Below, in pieces: positions 24,523-33,857 of a stretch of 64,000 nt of DNA. The DNA lies in assembly GCA_965202845.1 (NCBI GenBank), contig OZ241856.1, positions 1,054,001-1,118,000 on the forward strand, given 5' to 3'. Below the pieces are notes generated by a model, which worked only from the letters and a program-made list of their open reading frames with translations, made no database searches and was not told the DNA's origin. Every line of letters starts with the position of its first letter. Within the stretch, counting starts at the first letter, position 1. The stretch is from CBDATA01 sp965202845 (lineage in GTDB: Bacteria; Acidobacteriota; Vicinamibacteria; Marinacidobacterales; Marinacidobacteraceae). The translations under genes and the position numbers were made by a program.

Positions 24523-27500
24523 GCGTTTTCGACCCTCCCGATCCCTCGGCCGCGCTCCTCGAGACCATCCGCCGGGTTCGCTCCCGCTGGCGGCTGCGGC
24601 GGGCGCTCACCGGCCTCGCCTTGGCCTTCGCCGCCTCGGTGGCGATCCTCGGGATTTCGGCATGGGCGATGGACGCCCTCCGGTACGAAATCTGGGTGGT
24701 GCGGACCTTCCAGGTTTCCGCGTGGCTGCTGGCGGCCGGCGCCCTGATCCGGTTCCTCTGGTCGCCGCTGCGCTCCCGGGTCTCCGACCGCCAGGTGGCG
24801 CTCTATGTGGAGGAGCACGACTCGTCGCTCCAGGAGACGGTGGTGAGCGGCGTCGAACTCGGCCCCGGCCTGGATTCGGGAAAAACGGGCGAGGCGGGCG
24901 TCTCGCCGGAGCTTTCGCGCATGGTCGTGGAGGAGGCGATCCGCCGCTGCGAGGAGGGGAACATCGGAACCTCGGTGGAGTCGGCGAGCCTCCGCGGCGC
25001 CGCCTCCGCCTTCGGGTCGGCGCTGGCCGCGATCGTCGGTCTGGCGCTGCTCGCCCCCCCGGCGCTCCAGGGCGGGATGTCCCTTCTCTTCACGCCGTGG
25101 CGCGACATCGACGACGCGAATCCGTACCGCATCCACGTGCAGCCCGGCGACGCGGTGATCGCCACCGGAAGCGACCGCTGGATCGACGCCCGGCTGGAGG
25201 GCTTCACCGCGGAGCGGGTCGTTTTGGTCACCCAGGACGCCGCCGCCCGCCGAACCCGACAAACCTGGCCCATGCTCCCCGACCCGGAAACGGAGGGGTT
25301 CCGGCATCTCCTGCTCGGCGTCTCGGTCGCCACCGACTACTTCGTGGAAGCCGACGGAGTGCGCTCGCCGACCTGGCGGATCGAGGTCGAGGACTACCCG
25401 CAGGTGTCCCGGCTGGATCTGACCTATCGCTATCCGGCGCACACCGGACTTTCGCCCCGACTGGCGGAGGACGGGGGGGACATCGCCGCCGTCGCCGGGA
25501 CCGATGTGGACGTGCTGGTCCGCGCCTCGCTCCCGGTGGATTCGGGAGCGATCCGGGTGGAGACCGCCGGAAACGAGGCCCGGGAGGTCCCGCTCCTTCC
25601 GGCGGAGGACGCCGGGGAGGGACTCCTGAAGGCGACGCTCCGGCTGGACCAGTCGGGTTCGTACCGGATCGCGCTCGCCGACGACCGGGGCCGGGTTCGC
25701 ACCGCCTCCCGGGACTACGCCATCGAAGTGCTGGACGATCTCCCGCCGATCGTCCGGTTCGTGAATCCGGGACGCGACATCGAGGCGAGCGCGGTGGAGG
25801 AGGTCTTCACCGAAGCGCGCGCCGAGGACGACTACGCGATCCGGAGCCTGGAGCTCCGCTGGTCGGTGAACGGCGGCCCCGAGACGGTGGAGGCGCTCGC
25901 GGGCGCCGGCATGCGCCGCGAAATCCAGACCGGCCACACCCTCTTCCTTGAAGAGCACGACCTGGTCCCGGGCGACCTGCTGGCCTACTACGCGGTCGCC
26001 CGGGACGGCGCCGGCGCGACCGCCTCCACCGACCTCTACTTCGTCGCCATCCGCAGGCTGGACCAGCGCTACCGCCAGGCCGACTCGATGCCGGGCGGAG
26101 GCGGCGGTCAGGATGGGGACGCGCTCGACGGAACCCTGACCCTGCGCCAGAAGCAGGTGGTGGTGGCGACCTTCAAGGCGATCCAGGAGCGTCCGCAGCT
26201 GCCGGGAACGGTGTTTTCGGAGACGGTGGCGACGGTGGGGCTGGCCCAGGGGCGCCTCCGCGAGCAGGTCGGCGCCCTGGCCCGGCGTCTGCGGAATCGG
26301 GGCATCGCCGACGCTCCCGGATTCCAGGGCATCGTCGAGGAGCTGGAGGCCGCGCTCGGGGAGATGGCGACCGCCGAAGAGCGCCTCATCGCCGGAGAGC
26401 CGGAGGCGGCGCTGCCGTCGGAGCAGAAGGCGCTGGCCCACCTGCAGCGGGCCGATTCGACCTTCGCCGAGCGCCAGGTGGGCTTCGGCGGCGGTGGAGG
26501 CGGCGGCGGCGGAGCGCCTTCCCCGCAGTCCGAGGACCTGGCACGGCTCTTCGAGCTGGAGATGGACAAGCTGCGCAACCAGTACGAAACGGTGGAGCAG
26601 CGCCAGCGCCGCTCCGCGGACGACGAGGTGGACGAGGTGATGGAGCGGCTGGCCGAGCTCGCCCGGCGGCAGGAACAGGAGAACGCCCGCCGCGGCATGG
26701 CGACGCCTCCGAACGCGCCCGGCGGGGCGGGGGGGGCGAGCCAGCGCCGGATCGCCGAGGAGACCGAGGAAGTGGCCCGCCGCTTGGAACGGCTGGCCAG
26801 GGAGCGCTCCCGCCCCGACTTGGCGGCGGTTTCGCGGCGTCTTCGGGATGCGGCGCAGCGGATGCGTTCGGCGGACGCCGGTTCCGACGGGGTTTCGAGC
26901 GGTCTTTCCGCCGCCGAGCAGCTGCGCGGGGCGCGCCGCGATCTGGACAGCCAGCGTCGGGAGCGCCTGGGGCGGGACATGGACCAGCTGGCCGACGAGG
27001 CGCGACGCCTCCGTTCGGCGCAGAACCGCATCCGCGACGAGGTGTCGGGACTCGGCGAAACCCCGGATCCGGAAACGGTGGCCGGCCTCCAGCAGCGCAA
27101 GGAGGACCTGGCCGGACGGGTCCAGGACGTCGAGCAGGAGCTGGACCGGGTGAGCCGGGAATGGCGCCGGGACGAGCCGGAGGCGGCGGAGGCGGCTGGC
27201 GAAGCGGCGCGCGGCATCCGGGACCGGAAGCTCAAGGAGAAGATCCACTACTCGCGGGGCGTGATCGCCGAGCGGACTCCGGAGTACGCCGATCAGTTCG
27301 AGGCGATGATCGCGCAGGACCTGGAATCCCTGGAAGCCGACCTGGCGCGGGCGGGAGAGGCGGCGCGGGGTTCGGAGCGGGCGGTGCGCGAAGACACGCT
27401 GGACCGGGCCGGCGCGCTGGTGCGCGGCCTCGAGGCGCTTCGGAACCGGCTCGCCGAACCGACCGGAGAGGGCGAGGGACAGCAACCGTCCGACGGCGCC

Positions 27501-27866
27501 GGCAGGCAGCTGGGGCGCGAGCTGGAGCGACGCCTCGCGGAAGCGGAGGGGCTCCGGCAGGCGCTCGGAAGGGAGGGGAACGGCGGCCCGCTCGGCCCGG
27601 AGCGGCTGGACGGAGCGCTTCAGGCGCTGCGGGGACTCTCGCCGGGCGACCTGCTCGGCGACCCGCGCGCGGTGGAGCGCCTGGAATCGGAAGTGCTGGA
27701 CGCCCTCCGGGAGTTCGAGTTCGACCTGCGCCGGCTGGTCTCGGGCGAGACGGAGACCGACGCGATCGCAACCGGCGCCGAACGCGCCCCCGAAGGCTAC
27801 GAGGAGATGGTGGAGGCGTACTTCCGGGCGCTCGGCCGGGCCGAACCGGAACCCCGCCCCGAGTGA
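24519..27866 (+). CDS. DUF4175-like large membrane-anchored coiled-coil protein
   Basis: 1115 residues. Two membrane segments lie near residues 30-75 (LTGLALAFAASVAILGISAWAM; FQVSAWLLAAGALIRFLW) and a further one near 170-190. A beta-rich periplasmic part precedes a very long helical, Glu/Arg/Gln-rich region (about residues 550-1110) with a polyglycine break (FGGGGGGGGGAPS) near 655. The length and layout match DUF4175 proteins next to MoxR operons. The C-terminal helical region probably forms extended coiled coils. The ATG overlaps the BatA stop, and the downstream methyltransferase overlaps its own stop. Confidence 0.75.
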   Translation: MSVFDPPDPSAALLETIRRVRSRWRLRRALTGLALAFAASVAILGISAWAMDALRYEIWVVRTFQVSAWLLAAGALIRFLWSPLRSRVSDRQVALYVEEHDSSLQETVVSGVELGPGLDSGKTGEAGVSPELSRMVVEEAIRRCEEGNIGTSVESASLRGAASAFGSALAAIVGLALLAPPALQGGMSLLFTPWRDIDDANPYRIHVQPGDAVIATGSDRWIDARLEGFTAERVVLVTQDAAARRTRQTWPMLPDPETEGFRHLLLGVSVATDYFVEADGVRSPTWRIEVEDYPQVSRLDLTYRYPAHTGLSPRLAEDGGDIAAVAGTDVDVLVRASLPVDSGAIRVETAGNEAREVPLLPAEDAGEGLLKATLRLDQSGSYRIALADDRGRVRTASRDYAIEVLDDLPPIVRFVNPGRDIEASAVEEVFTEARAEDDYAIRSLELRWSVNGGPETVEALAGAGMRREIQTGHTLFLEEHDLVPGDLLAYYAVARDGAGATASTDLYFVAIRRLDQRYRQADSMPGGGGGQDGDALDGTLTLRQKQVVVATFKAIQERPQLPGTVFSETVATVGLAQGRLREQVGALARRLRNRGIADAPGFQGIVEELEAALGEMATAEERLIAGEPEAALPSEQKALAHLQRADSTFAERQVGFGGGGGGGGGAPSPQSEDLARLFELEMDKLRNQYETVEQRQRRSADDEVDEVMERLAELARRQEQENARRGMATPPNAPGGAGGASQRRIAEETEEVARRLERLARERSRPDLAAVSRRLRDAAQRMRSADAGSDGVSSGLSAAEQLRGARRDLDSQRRERLGRDMDQLADEARRLRSAQNRIRDEVSGLGETPDPETVAGLQQRKEDLAGRVQDVEQELDRVSREWRRDEPEAAEAAGEAARGIRDRKLKEKIHYSRGVIAERTPEYADQFEAMIAQDLESLEADLARAGEAARGSERAVREDTLDRAGALVRGLEALRNRLAEPTGEGEGQQPSDGAGRQLGRELERRLAEAEGLRQALGREGNGGPLGPERLDGALQALRGLSPGDLLGDPRAVERLESEVLDALREFEFDLRRLVSGETETDAIATGAERAPEGYEEMVEAYFRALGRAEPEPRPE

Positions 27867-28675
27867 CCAGACCCGCCGCCAAGGTCCACGCTGACGAGAC
27901 CGGGGTGGAGAGTGCGCTTGATTCCCGCCCTGTCCCCGATCTCGTTCAGGACTTGGACCACCCGAACGGGAAGGAGTCGTTTCGCAAGTTCCTCTTCGAA
28001 CGGGTCCCGACCGATGGCGCGTCCGGGAAGGGCGAATCGCAATACGACCCGCTCAGCAGCGTGTGGGAGGGGAACGACGCGAACCTGCTCGAGCGGATGT
28101 TCGCGTTCTACGCCTCGATCCCGGTCGAGCCGATCCTCGACTCCACCTTCAATCGCGGCCGGTTCTGGAAGGGTTCCAGCCGTCGCGTGGTCTCGATGGA
28201 TATCAACCCGAAACATCAGCCGATGATCGTGGGCGACAACCGGGTCATGGCGGGCGTCCCGTCCGAAGCGTTCGGCGTGGTCGTCTACGACCCGCCGCAC
28301 GTCGGTCCCCAGGGCCGGGACAAGAGCCGCAAGCGGTTCGATGAGGATTTCGGTGCGACGATGGAATGCGGCAAGGAGCACGGATGGACTCTCAGCTACC
28401 TGTATCCGCCCTTCCTCGAACAGGCGAAGCGGGTGCTCAAGCCGGAAGGTCTGTTGCTGGCGAAGATCACCGACATGGTGAACTGCCACCGCTCCCGGTG
28501 GGCGCATTGCGATTTCATGCGGATGGCGGACGAGGCCGGTTTCACGGTCTGCGATCTGATCGTCAAGGTGCGCGCCGGACCGATGGCCTCGAACAAGTGG
28601 AGGACCGCGCACCACGCCCGCAAGCGGCACTGCTTCTGGATCGTCTGCCGCAACGGAACGAACTGCGAGCGCTGA
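27863..28675 (+). CDS. Orphan SAM-dependent methyltransferase of DNA-methylase type (DPPH motif)
   Basis: 270 residues. The catalytic motif is VVYDPPHVGPQ (Asp 143), a variant of the DPPY motif of N4/N6 amino-methyltransferases. Upstream, PILDSTFNRGRFW and RRVVSMDINPKH fit motifs I and II, and ARVLKPEGLLLAKITD-like sequence follows (AKRVLKPEGLLLAKI). Many arginines and histidines at the C-terminus (KWRTAHHARKRHCFW) may bind nucleic acid. No restriction enzyme or specificity gene is adjacent. The GTG start overlaps the DUF4175 stop (GTGA), so it is the tail gene of the operon. DNA as substrate is likely but RNA cannot be excluded. Confidence 0.7.
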   Translation: MTRPAAKVHADETGVESALDSRPVPDLVQDLDHPNGKESFRKFLFERVPTDGASGKGESQYDPLSSVWEGNDANLLERMFAFYASIPVEPILDSTFNRGRFWKGSSRRVVSMDINPKHQPMIVGDNRVMAGVPSEAFGVVVYDPPHVGPQGRDKSRKRFDEDFGATMECGKEHGWTLSYLYPPFLEQAKRVLKPEGLLLAKITDMVNCHRSRWAHCDFMRMADEAGFTVCDLIVKVRAGPMASNKWRTAHHARKRHCFWIVCRNGTNCER

Positions 28676-28705
28676 TTCCCCACGTGAAGGGCGCAGCGCG
28701 CCGGG

Positions 28706-29173
28706 CTATGCGCCGCTGGTGTGGTCGTGGCTGATCTTCCAGCCGTCCCCGGTCCGCTCCACCACCAGGGTGAACAGGCCGGTGGGGGCGTCGTGCTCCC
28801 GTTCCAGGTTGTAACGCCCGAACACCACCGCCGCATCCCGGGAGAGGACCCGGATATCCAGGTCGCTGAAGTGGAGCCGCCCCATCGCGGCTTCGTCCGG
28901 ATAGTTCCGGCGATACCGCTCCAGCAGGTCGTCGATGCCGCGGCGGACGGTTCCGCCGCTCACGAAGCGGGTGCTGGGGGAATCCAGGTAGTCGGAGACG
29001 AAGGCGTCGAGATCAAAGGCGTTCCACGCCTCGGTTTGCCGATCCAGCATCGCGCGGATTTCCCGGGCGATGGCGGCCCGTTCCTCCGCATCGGGACCGG
29101 AGTCCGCGCATCCGCCGCCGGAGGCCAGGGCGGCGAACGACAGCAGGATTGGCGCGGCGAATCGGCGGAGCAT
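28706..29173 (-). CDS. SnoaL/DUF4440-like lipoprotein
   Basis: 155 residues. A lipoprotein signal peptide (LLSFAALASGGGCAD, cysteine near 22) precedes a single NTF2-like domain. Its pattern is typical of SnoaL/DUF4440 proteins: MLDRQTEAWNAFDLDAFVSDYLD, FVSGGTVRRGIDDLLERY, LVVERTGDGWKISHDHTS. These domains often bind small ligands or act as scaffolds; no catalytic residues can be assigned. The ATG at 29173 has a TATGGT hexamer ending 6 nt upstream and no ribosome-binding site. It is divergent from hflK and convergent with the methyltransferase. Confidence 0.8.
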   Translation of the reverse strand: MLRRFAAPILLSFAALASGGGCADSGPDAEERAAIAREIRAMLDRQTEAWNAFDLDAFVSDYLDSPSTRFVSGGTVRRGIDDLLERYRRNYPDEAAMGRLHFSDLDIRVLSRDAAVVFGRYNLEREHDAPTGLFTLVVERTGDGWKISHDHTSGA

Positions 29174-29213
29174 TGCGATACCATACCCGCACGGATCGGG
29201 AGGGAACCCCAGG

Positions 29214-30281
29214 ATGCGGCATAGCGAAAACGGCGGCGGATTTTCCGCCTTTCCCGGAGGGCGGGACGGCATCCCTCCCCCGGTGGAGGAGTTGCTGGCG
29301 CGCTTCCGGGAACTGCCCCGGCGCCAGCTGGGCTGGATACTGGCGGGCTTGCTCGCCGCGGTCCTGTTCTTCCTCTCGGTGTACCAGGTGGATCCGGACG
29401 AAGCCGGAGTCGTGACCCGGTTCGGCCGGTACGCGCGGGTCACCGATCCCGGCCTCCACTTCATCGTCCCGCTCATCGAGGACGTGACCAAGGTGCCGGT
29501 GGAGCGCCAGCTCAAGGAGGAGTTCGGGTTCCGCACCCTCGAGGCGGGCGTCCGCACCACCTACGACGAACGGCAGTTCCTCGATGAGTCGGCGATGCTC
29601 ACCGGCGATCTGAACGTGGCGGTGGTGGAGTGGATCGTCCAGTTCAAGGTGCAGGATCCCCGCGCCTATCTGTTCAACGTGCGGGACATCCGGTCGACGT
29701 TCCGCGACATGAGCGAGGCCGCGATGCGGGACGTGGTGGGAGACCACAGCGTGGACGAAGTGCTCACCGTCGGGCGGGAGCGGATCGCGGCCCAGGCGAA
29801 GGACCTGCTGCAGGACATCAACGACCGCTACGAAACCGGAATCAGCGTCCAGCAGCTCGTCCTTCAGGACGTGAATCCGCCGGACACCGTGAAGCCCTCG
29901 TTCAACGACGTGAACGAGGCGATCCAGGAGAAGGAGCGGCTCACCAACGAGGCGCTCGCCGAATACAACCAGGCGATTCCGCGCGCCCGCGGCGATGCGC
30001 AGCGGGTGATCGAGGAGGCGGAGGGGTACGCCGCCGAGCGGGTCAACCGGGCCCGGGGCGAGGCGGCCCGCTTCGCCGCGGTGTACGAGGAATACCGCAA
30101 CGCCCCCCGCGTGACCCGGGCGCGGATGTACCTCGAGACGATCTCCGAAGTGCTGCCCAGGCTGGGGCAGAAGGTGATCCTCGACGAGGAGGCGGGCAAT
30201 CTGCTTCCCCTGCTGAACCTGGGCGGGAGCGGCGTCCGACCGCTGCCGACCCCGAACGAACCGAGGGAGGAGCGGCGATGA
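29214..30281 (+). CDS. hflK: HflK, membrane protease modulator subunit
   Basis: 355 residues. A short glycine-rich cytoplasmic N-terminus leads to one membrane helix (LGWILAGLLAAVLFFLSVY) and an SPFH/band 7 domain (GVVTRFGRYARVTDPGLHF ... VVEWIVQFKVQDPRAYLFNV). The C-terminal helix carries AQRVIEEAEGYAAERVNRA, characteristic of HflK. With HflC it forms a large periplasm-facing cage around FtsH. The ATG at 29214 has GGGAGG upstream. The stop overlaps the hflC ATG. Confidence 0.93.
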   Translation: MRHSENGGGFSAFPGGRDGIPPPVEELLARFRELPRRQLGWILAGLLAAVLFFLSVYQVDPDEAGVVTRFGRYARVTDPGLHFIVPLIEDVTKVPVERQLKEEFGFRTLEAGVRTTYDERQFLDESAMLTGDLNVAVVEWIVQFKVQDPRAYLFNVRDIRSTFRDMSEAAMRDVVGDHSVDEVLTVGRERIAAQAKDLLQDINDRYETGISVQQLVLQDVNPPDTVKPSFNDVNEAIQEKERLTNEALAEYNQAIPRARGDAQRVIEEAEGYAAERVNRARGEAARFAAVYEEYRNAPRVTRARMYLETISEVLPRLGQKVILDEEAGNLLPLLNLGGSGVRPLPTPNEPREERR

Positions 30282-31210
30282 AACGCGCGGCGGTCGGAAT
30301 CCTCGGCTCGCTCGCCGGGCTGGTGCTGCTGTTTTCCAGCACCTACACCCTGAACGAGACCGAGCAGGCCATCATCACCCTCTTCGGCGACCCGGTCGGC
30401 GGGGCGGTCACTCGTCCCGGCCTCCACTTCAAGGCCCCGTTCGTCCACCGGGTCACCCGCTTCGACAAGCGCTGGCTCCCGTGGGACGGCGACGCCAATC
30501 AGATCACCACCCGGGACAAGAAGTTCATCTGGGTGGACACCTACGCCCGCTGGCGAATCGCGGACCCGCTGCTCTTCTTCCAGTCGGTGCGCGACGAACG
30601 GGGGGCGCAGAGCCGACTCGACGACATCATCGACGGCGAAACCCGCAACGCGGTGGCGAGCTACGACCTGCTGGAGATCGTGCGCATCAGCAACCGCGAG
30701 TTCGAGCTGACCGAAGACCTGATTTCCTTCGCCACCGAGGAGGCGGCCGTCCCCATCGAGCACGGACGCAACGCCATCACCCGCAGCATCCTCGAAAAGG
30801 CTTCGGAGGTGACGCCCACCTTCGGCATCGAACTGGTGGACGTGCGCATCAAGCGGGTCAACTACGTGGAGGAGGTGCGGGCCAGCGTGTACGACCGGAT
30901 GATCTCCGAACGCCATCGGATCGCCGAGCGCAGTCGTTCCGAGGGGCAGGGGAGGGCCGCCGAGGTGCGCGGCCAGCGCGAGCGCGAGCTCAAGTCCATC
31001 GAATCGGAGGCGTTCCGTCAGGCGGAGGAAATTCGCGGGCGGGCCGACGCCGAAGCGGCGGCGATCTACTCGGCGGCGTACAACCGGGATCCCGACTTCT
31101 ACAGCTTCATGAAGTCGCTCGAGACCTACCGGACGGCGCTGGACGACGAGGTCACCATCGTGATCGGGAGCGACAGCGAGTTCCTGCGCTTCCTCCGCGG
31201 CTCGCGATAG
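30278..31210 (+). CDS. hflC: HflC, membrane protease modulator subunit
   Basis: 310 residues. An N-terminal membrane helix (VGILGSLAGLVLLFSSTYTL) is followed by an SPFH domain (LNETEQAIITLFGDPVGG, RPGLHFKAPFVHRVTRFDKR) and the HflC-type C-terminal helix with AERSRSEGQGRAAEVRGQRE and DPDFYSFMKSLETYR. It pairs with HflK, encoded directly upstream with a 4-bp overlap, to control FtsH. Confidence 0.94.
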   Translation: MKRAAVGILGSLAGLVLLFSSTYTLNETEQAIITLFGDPVGGAVTRPGLHFKAPFVHRVTRFDKRWLPWDGDANQITTRDKKFIWVDTYARWRIADPLLFFQSVRDERGAQSRLDDIIDGETRNAVASYDLLEIVRISNREFELTEDLISFATEEAAVPIEHGRNAITRSILEKASEVTPTFGIELVDVRIKRVNYVEEVRASVYDRMISERHRIAERSRSEGQGRAAEVRGQRERELKSIESEAFRQAEEIRGRADAEAAAIYSAAYNRDPDFYSFMKSLETYRTALDDEVTIVIGSDSEFLRFLRGSR

Positions 31211-31321
31211 CGCCCCGGCAGTGGAGGCGCGGATCGGGTCCGGTTGTTCCGGCGCCGCCGGGTTCGGCATCATTGCGACGTTTTGGGCGGATACGCGCCC
31301 CTTTTCCGTGAGGAGCTTGCC

Positions 31322-33838
31322 ATGAGAATTCCGTTTCCGTCCCTCCGCCTCGCCGCACTCGCGGCCTTCCTGGCGGTTCCGGTCGCGTCCGCGCAGGAGG
31401 AGGCGACGCCGCCCCCCGAAATCGAGGCGAAGGTCGCCGGCATGACGCCGATCGACGGCTTCGTTCCGCTCTTCTGGGACGGGAACACCGGGCGTCTGTT
31501 CGCCGAATTCGCCGACCTGGAGGAGGAATTCCTGTATTCGGTCTCGGCGGCGTCCGGCCTCGGCAGCAATCCGATCGGGCTGGACCGGGGGCAACTCAGC
31601 CGCCGGGCGGTTCTCAAGCCGCTCCGGGTCGGCCCCCGGCTGCTGCTCATGGAGCCGAATTACCGGTTCCGGGCGATCAGCGACAACCCGGACGAGGTCC
31701 GCGCGGTCCGCGACGCCTTCGCCCCTTCGGCGCACTGGGGATTCCAGGTGGCCGCCGAGACCGGGAATCGGGTTCTGGTGGACGCCACCGACTTCTTCCT
31801 GCGGGACGCCCACGGCTCGGCGGCGCGGATTCAGCGGGCCGGGCAGGGGAGCTACCAACTGGACCGGGACCGCAGCGTCTTCCATCTCGAAAACACCAAG
31901 GGCTTTCCCGACAACACCGAAGTGGAGACGATGCTGACCTTCACCACCGACCAGCCCGGACGGCTGGTTTCCGGCGTCGCCGCCAGCGGAGACGCGGTGA
32001 CCCTGCGGCAGCATCACTCGCTGGTGCGGCTGCCGGGACCGGGATTCGAGATTCGGGTGGCGGACCCGCGCATCGGCGTGAACGGACCGGAGTACATGGA
32101 CTACGCCACCCCGATCGACCAGCCGATGACGGTGCGGCTGACCGCGCGCCATCGGCTGCACAAGCAGGACCCGACGGCCGAGCGGTCGCCGCCAGTGGAG
32201 CCGATCGTCTACTACCTGGACCGGGGCGTCCCGGAACCGGTGCGCAGCGCGCTTCTGGAGGGCGCGCGCTGGTGGAACGAGGCGTTCGAAGCGGCTGGCT
32301 TCATCGACGCCTTCCAGGTGGAGACGCTTCCCGAAGGCGCCGACCCCCAGGACATCCGCTACAACATGATCCACTGGACGCACCGGCGCACCCGCGGCTG
32401 GTCCTACGGCGGTTCGGTCCAGGACCCGCGAACCGGCGAGATCATCAAGGGCAACGTCAACCTGGGCAGCTTGCGGCTGCGCCAGGATCACATGATCGGA
32501 GTCGGTCTGACCTCGCCCTACGGGGCGTCAGCCATGGGATTGCCGCCCGATCCCGGCGGGCCGCACTCCTGCGGGCTGTCGGCGACCCCCGGCTTCGCCT
32601 ACCTGGCCCAGGCGGCCGGCGCCTCGCCGGTGGAGATGGCGCTGGCGCGGGTGCGCCAGCTTTCGGCGCACGAAGTGGGGCACACCCTGGGCTTCCCCCA
32701 CAACTACATGTCATCCACCTACGGCGGGCGCGCCAGCGTGATGGATTATCCGGCGCCGCTCGCGGTCCTCGAGGAGGACGGCCGGATCTCGCTCGACGAC
32801 GCCTACGGAGTCGGCATCGGCTCCTACGACGTCCTCTCGGTCCGCTGGGCCTACGGCCATTTCCCGCCGGGCGAGACCGCCGCGCGGCTCGACGCCATCA
32901 TGCGGGAGGGGCTGTCTTCGGAGACCCGCTTCATGGCCCACTCCGACAACTATATCGGCGCCGGAGCGCATCCGCTGGCGTCGGTCTGGGACAACGGGGG
33001 CGACCTGGTGCGCCACCTGGAGCGGGAGATCGACATCCGCGCCGCCGGCCTGACTGCGTTTTCCGAAAACGCGATCCGGGAAGGCGAACCGCTGTCGCGG
33101 CTCGAACCGATCCTGGTTCCCCTCTACTTGCACCACCGTTTTCAGATGAAGGCGGCCATGAACACCATCGGCGGGCAGGAGTACTACTACGCGGTGCGCG
33201 GGGACGGCCAGCTTCCGGTCGCCCCGGTCCCCGGCGACCGCCAGCGCCACGCGCTGGGGGTGGCGTTGCGCACCCTGGACGCCGATTTCCTCGCGTTGCC
33301 GGAGCGGATCGTGGACCTGCTCCCGCCGCCCGCCTACCGGGAACGGAGCGGCGAAACATTCGACGGCTACACCGGGCTGGTGTTCGACCCGCTGGCGGTG
33401 GCGGAGACCAGCGCCGACTACACGGTGTTGCTGCTGCTGCACCCGGAGCGGATGGCGCGCCTGGTGAACAACCACGCCCGGGATCCGGAGCAGCCCGGCC
33501 TGGCCGAGGTGCTGGATCAGCTGATCGCGGCGACCTGGGGCGAAGGGGAACCCGATTCGGGATACCTGCGGGCGGTCCAGGACGCCGCCGAGCGCAGCGT
33601 CATCGACGCGGTGATGCGGGAGGCGATGAACCCGGACAACCCGGCGCGGGTCCGCGCGATTCTTGAAGACCGGCTGACCGCGCTCGGCGCCCGGCTCGGC
33701 GCGATGGAAGAGCGGACTCCGCACGAGATGCTGGCGACGGCGGACATCCACCGGTTCCTGAACCGGACCGAGAGCCTCGACCCGAACGCCCGCCGGCCCG
33801 AGTTGCCGCCCGGTTCGCCGATCGGATCGCCCCGCTGA
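31322..33838 (+). CDS. Secreted zinc-dependent metallopeptidase (DUF5117/Met-zincin type)
   Basis: 838 residues. A clear signal peptide ends in AVPVASAQEE. The N-terminal half has the DUF5117-like beta region (FVPLFWDGNTGRLFAE, SGLGSNPIGLDRGQ). The catalytic half contains the metzincin motif HEVGHTLGFPHN, followed by SVMDYPAP, which provides the Met-turn methionine, and a long helical C-terminus. The ATG at 31322 has GAGGAG 6 nt upstream. It lies 111 bp after hflC and probably has its own promoter. The substrate is unknown; it is likely periplasmic or secreted. Confidence 0.88.
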   Translation: MRIPFPSLRLAALAAFLAVPVASAQEEATPPPEIEAKVAGMTPIDGFVPLFWDGNTGRLFAEFADLEEEFLYSVSAASGLGSNPIGLDRGQLSRRAVLKPLRVGPRLLLMEPNYRFRAISDNPDEVRAVRDAFAPSAHWGFQVAAETGNRVLVDATDFFLRDAHGSAARIQRAGQGSYQLDRDRSVFHLENTKGFPDNTEVETMLTFTTDQPGRLVSGVAASGDAVTLRQHHSLVRLPGPGFEIRVADPRIGVNGPEYMDYATPIDQPMTVRLTARHRLHKQDPTAERSPPVEPIVYYLDRGVPEPVRSALLEGARWWNEAFEAAGFIDAFQVETLPEGADPQDIRYNMIHWTHRRTRGWSYGGSVQDPRTGEIIKGNVNLGSLRLRQDHMIGVGLTSPYGASAMGLPPDPGGPHSCGLSATPGFAYLAQAAGASPVEMALARVRQLSAHEVGHTLGFPHNYMSSTYGGRASVMDYPAPLAVLEEDGRISLDDAYGVGIGSYDVLSVRWAYGHFPPGETAARLDAIMREGLSSETRFMAHSDNYIGAGAHPLASVWDNGGDLVRHLEREIDIRAAGLTAFSENAIREGEPLSRLEPILVPLYLHHRFQMKAAMNTIGGQEYYYAVRGDGQLPVAPVPGDRQRHALGVALRTLDADFLALPERIVDLLPPPAYRERSGETFDGYTGLVFDPLAVAETSADYTVLLLLHPERMARLVNNHARDPEQPGLAEVLDQLIAATWGEGEPDSGYLRAVQDAAERSVIDAVMREAMNPDNPARVRAILEDRLTALGARLGAMEERTPHEMLATADIHRFLNRTESLDPNARRPELPPGSPIGSPR

Positions 33839-33857
33839 GCGGCTTCAGGGATCCAAT

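Noticed and set aside
28676..28700. CACGTG near 28681 as a parS site
   Set aside because: Only the 6-bp core and a few flanking bases agree with the 16-bp parS consensus.
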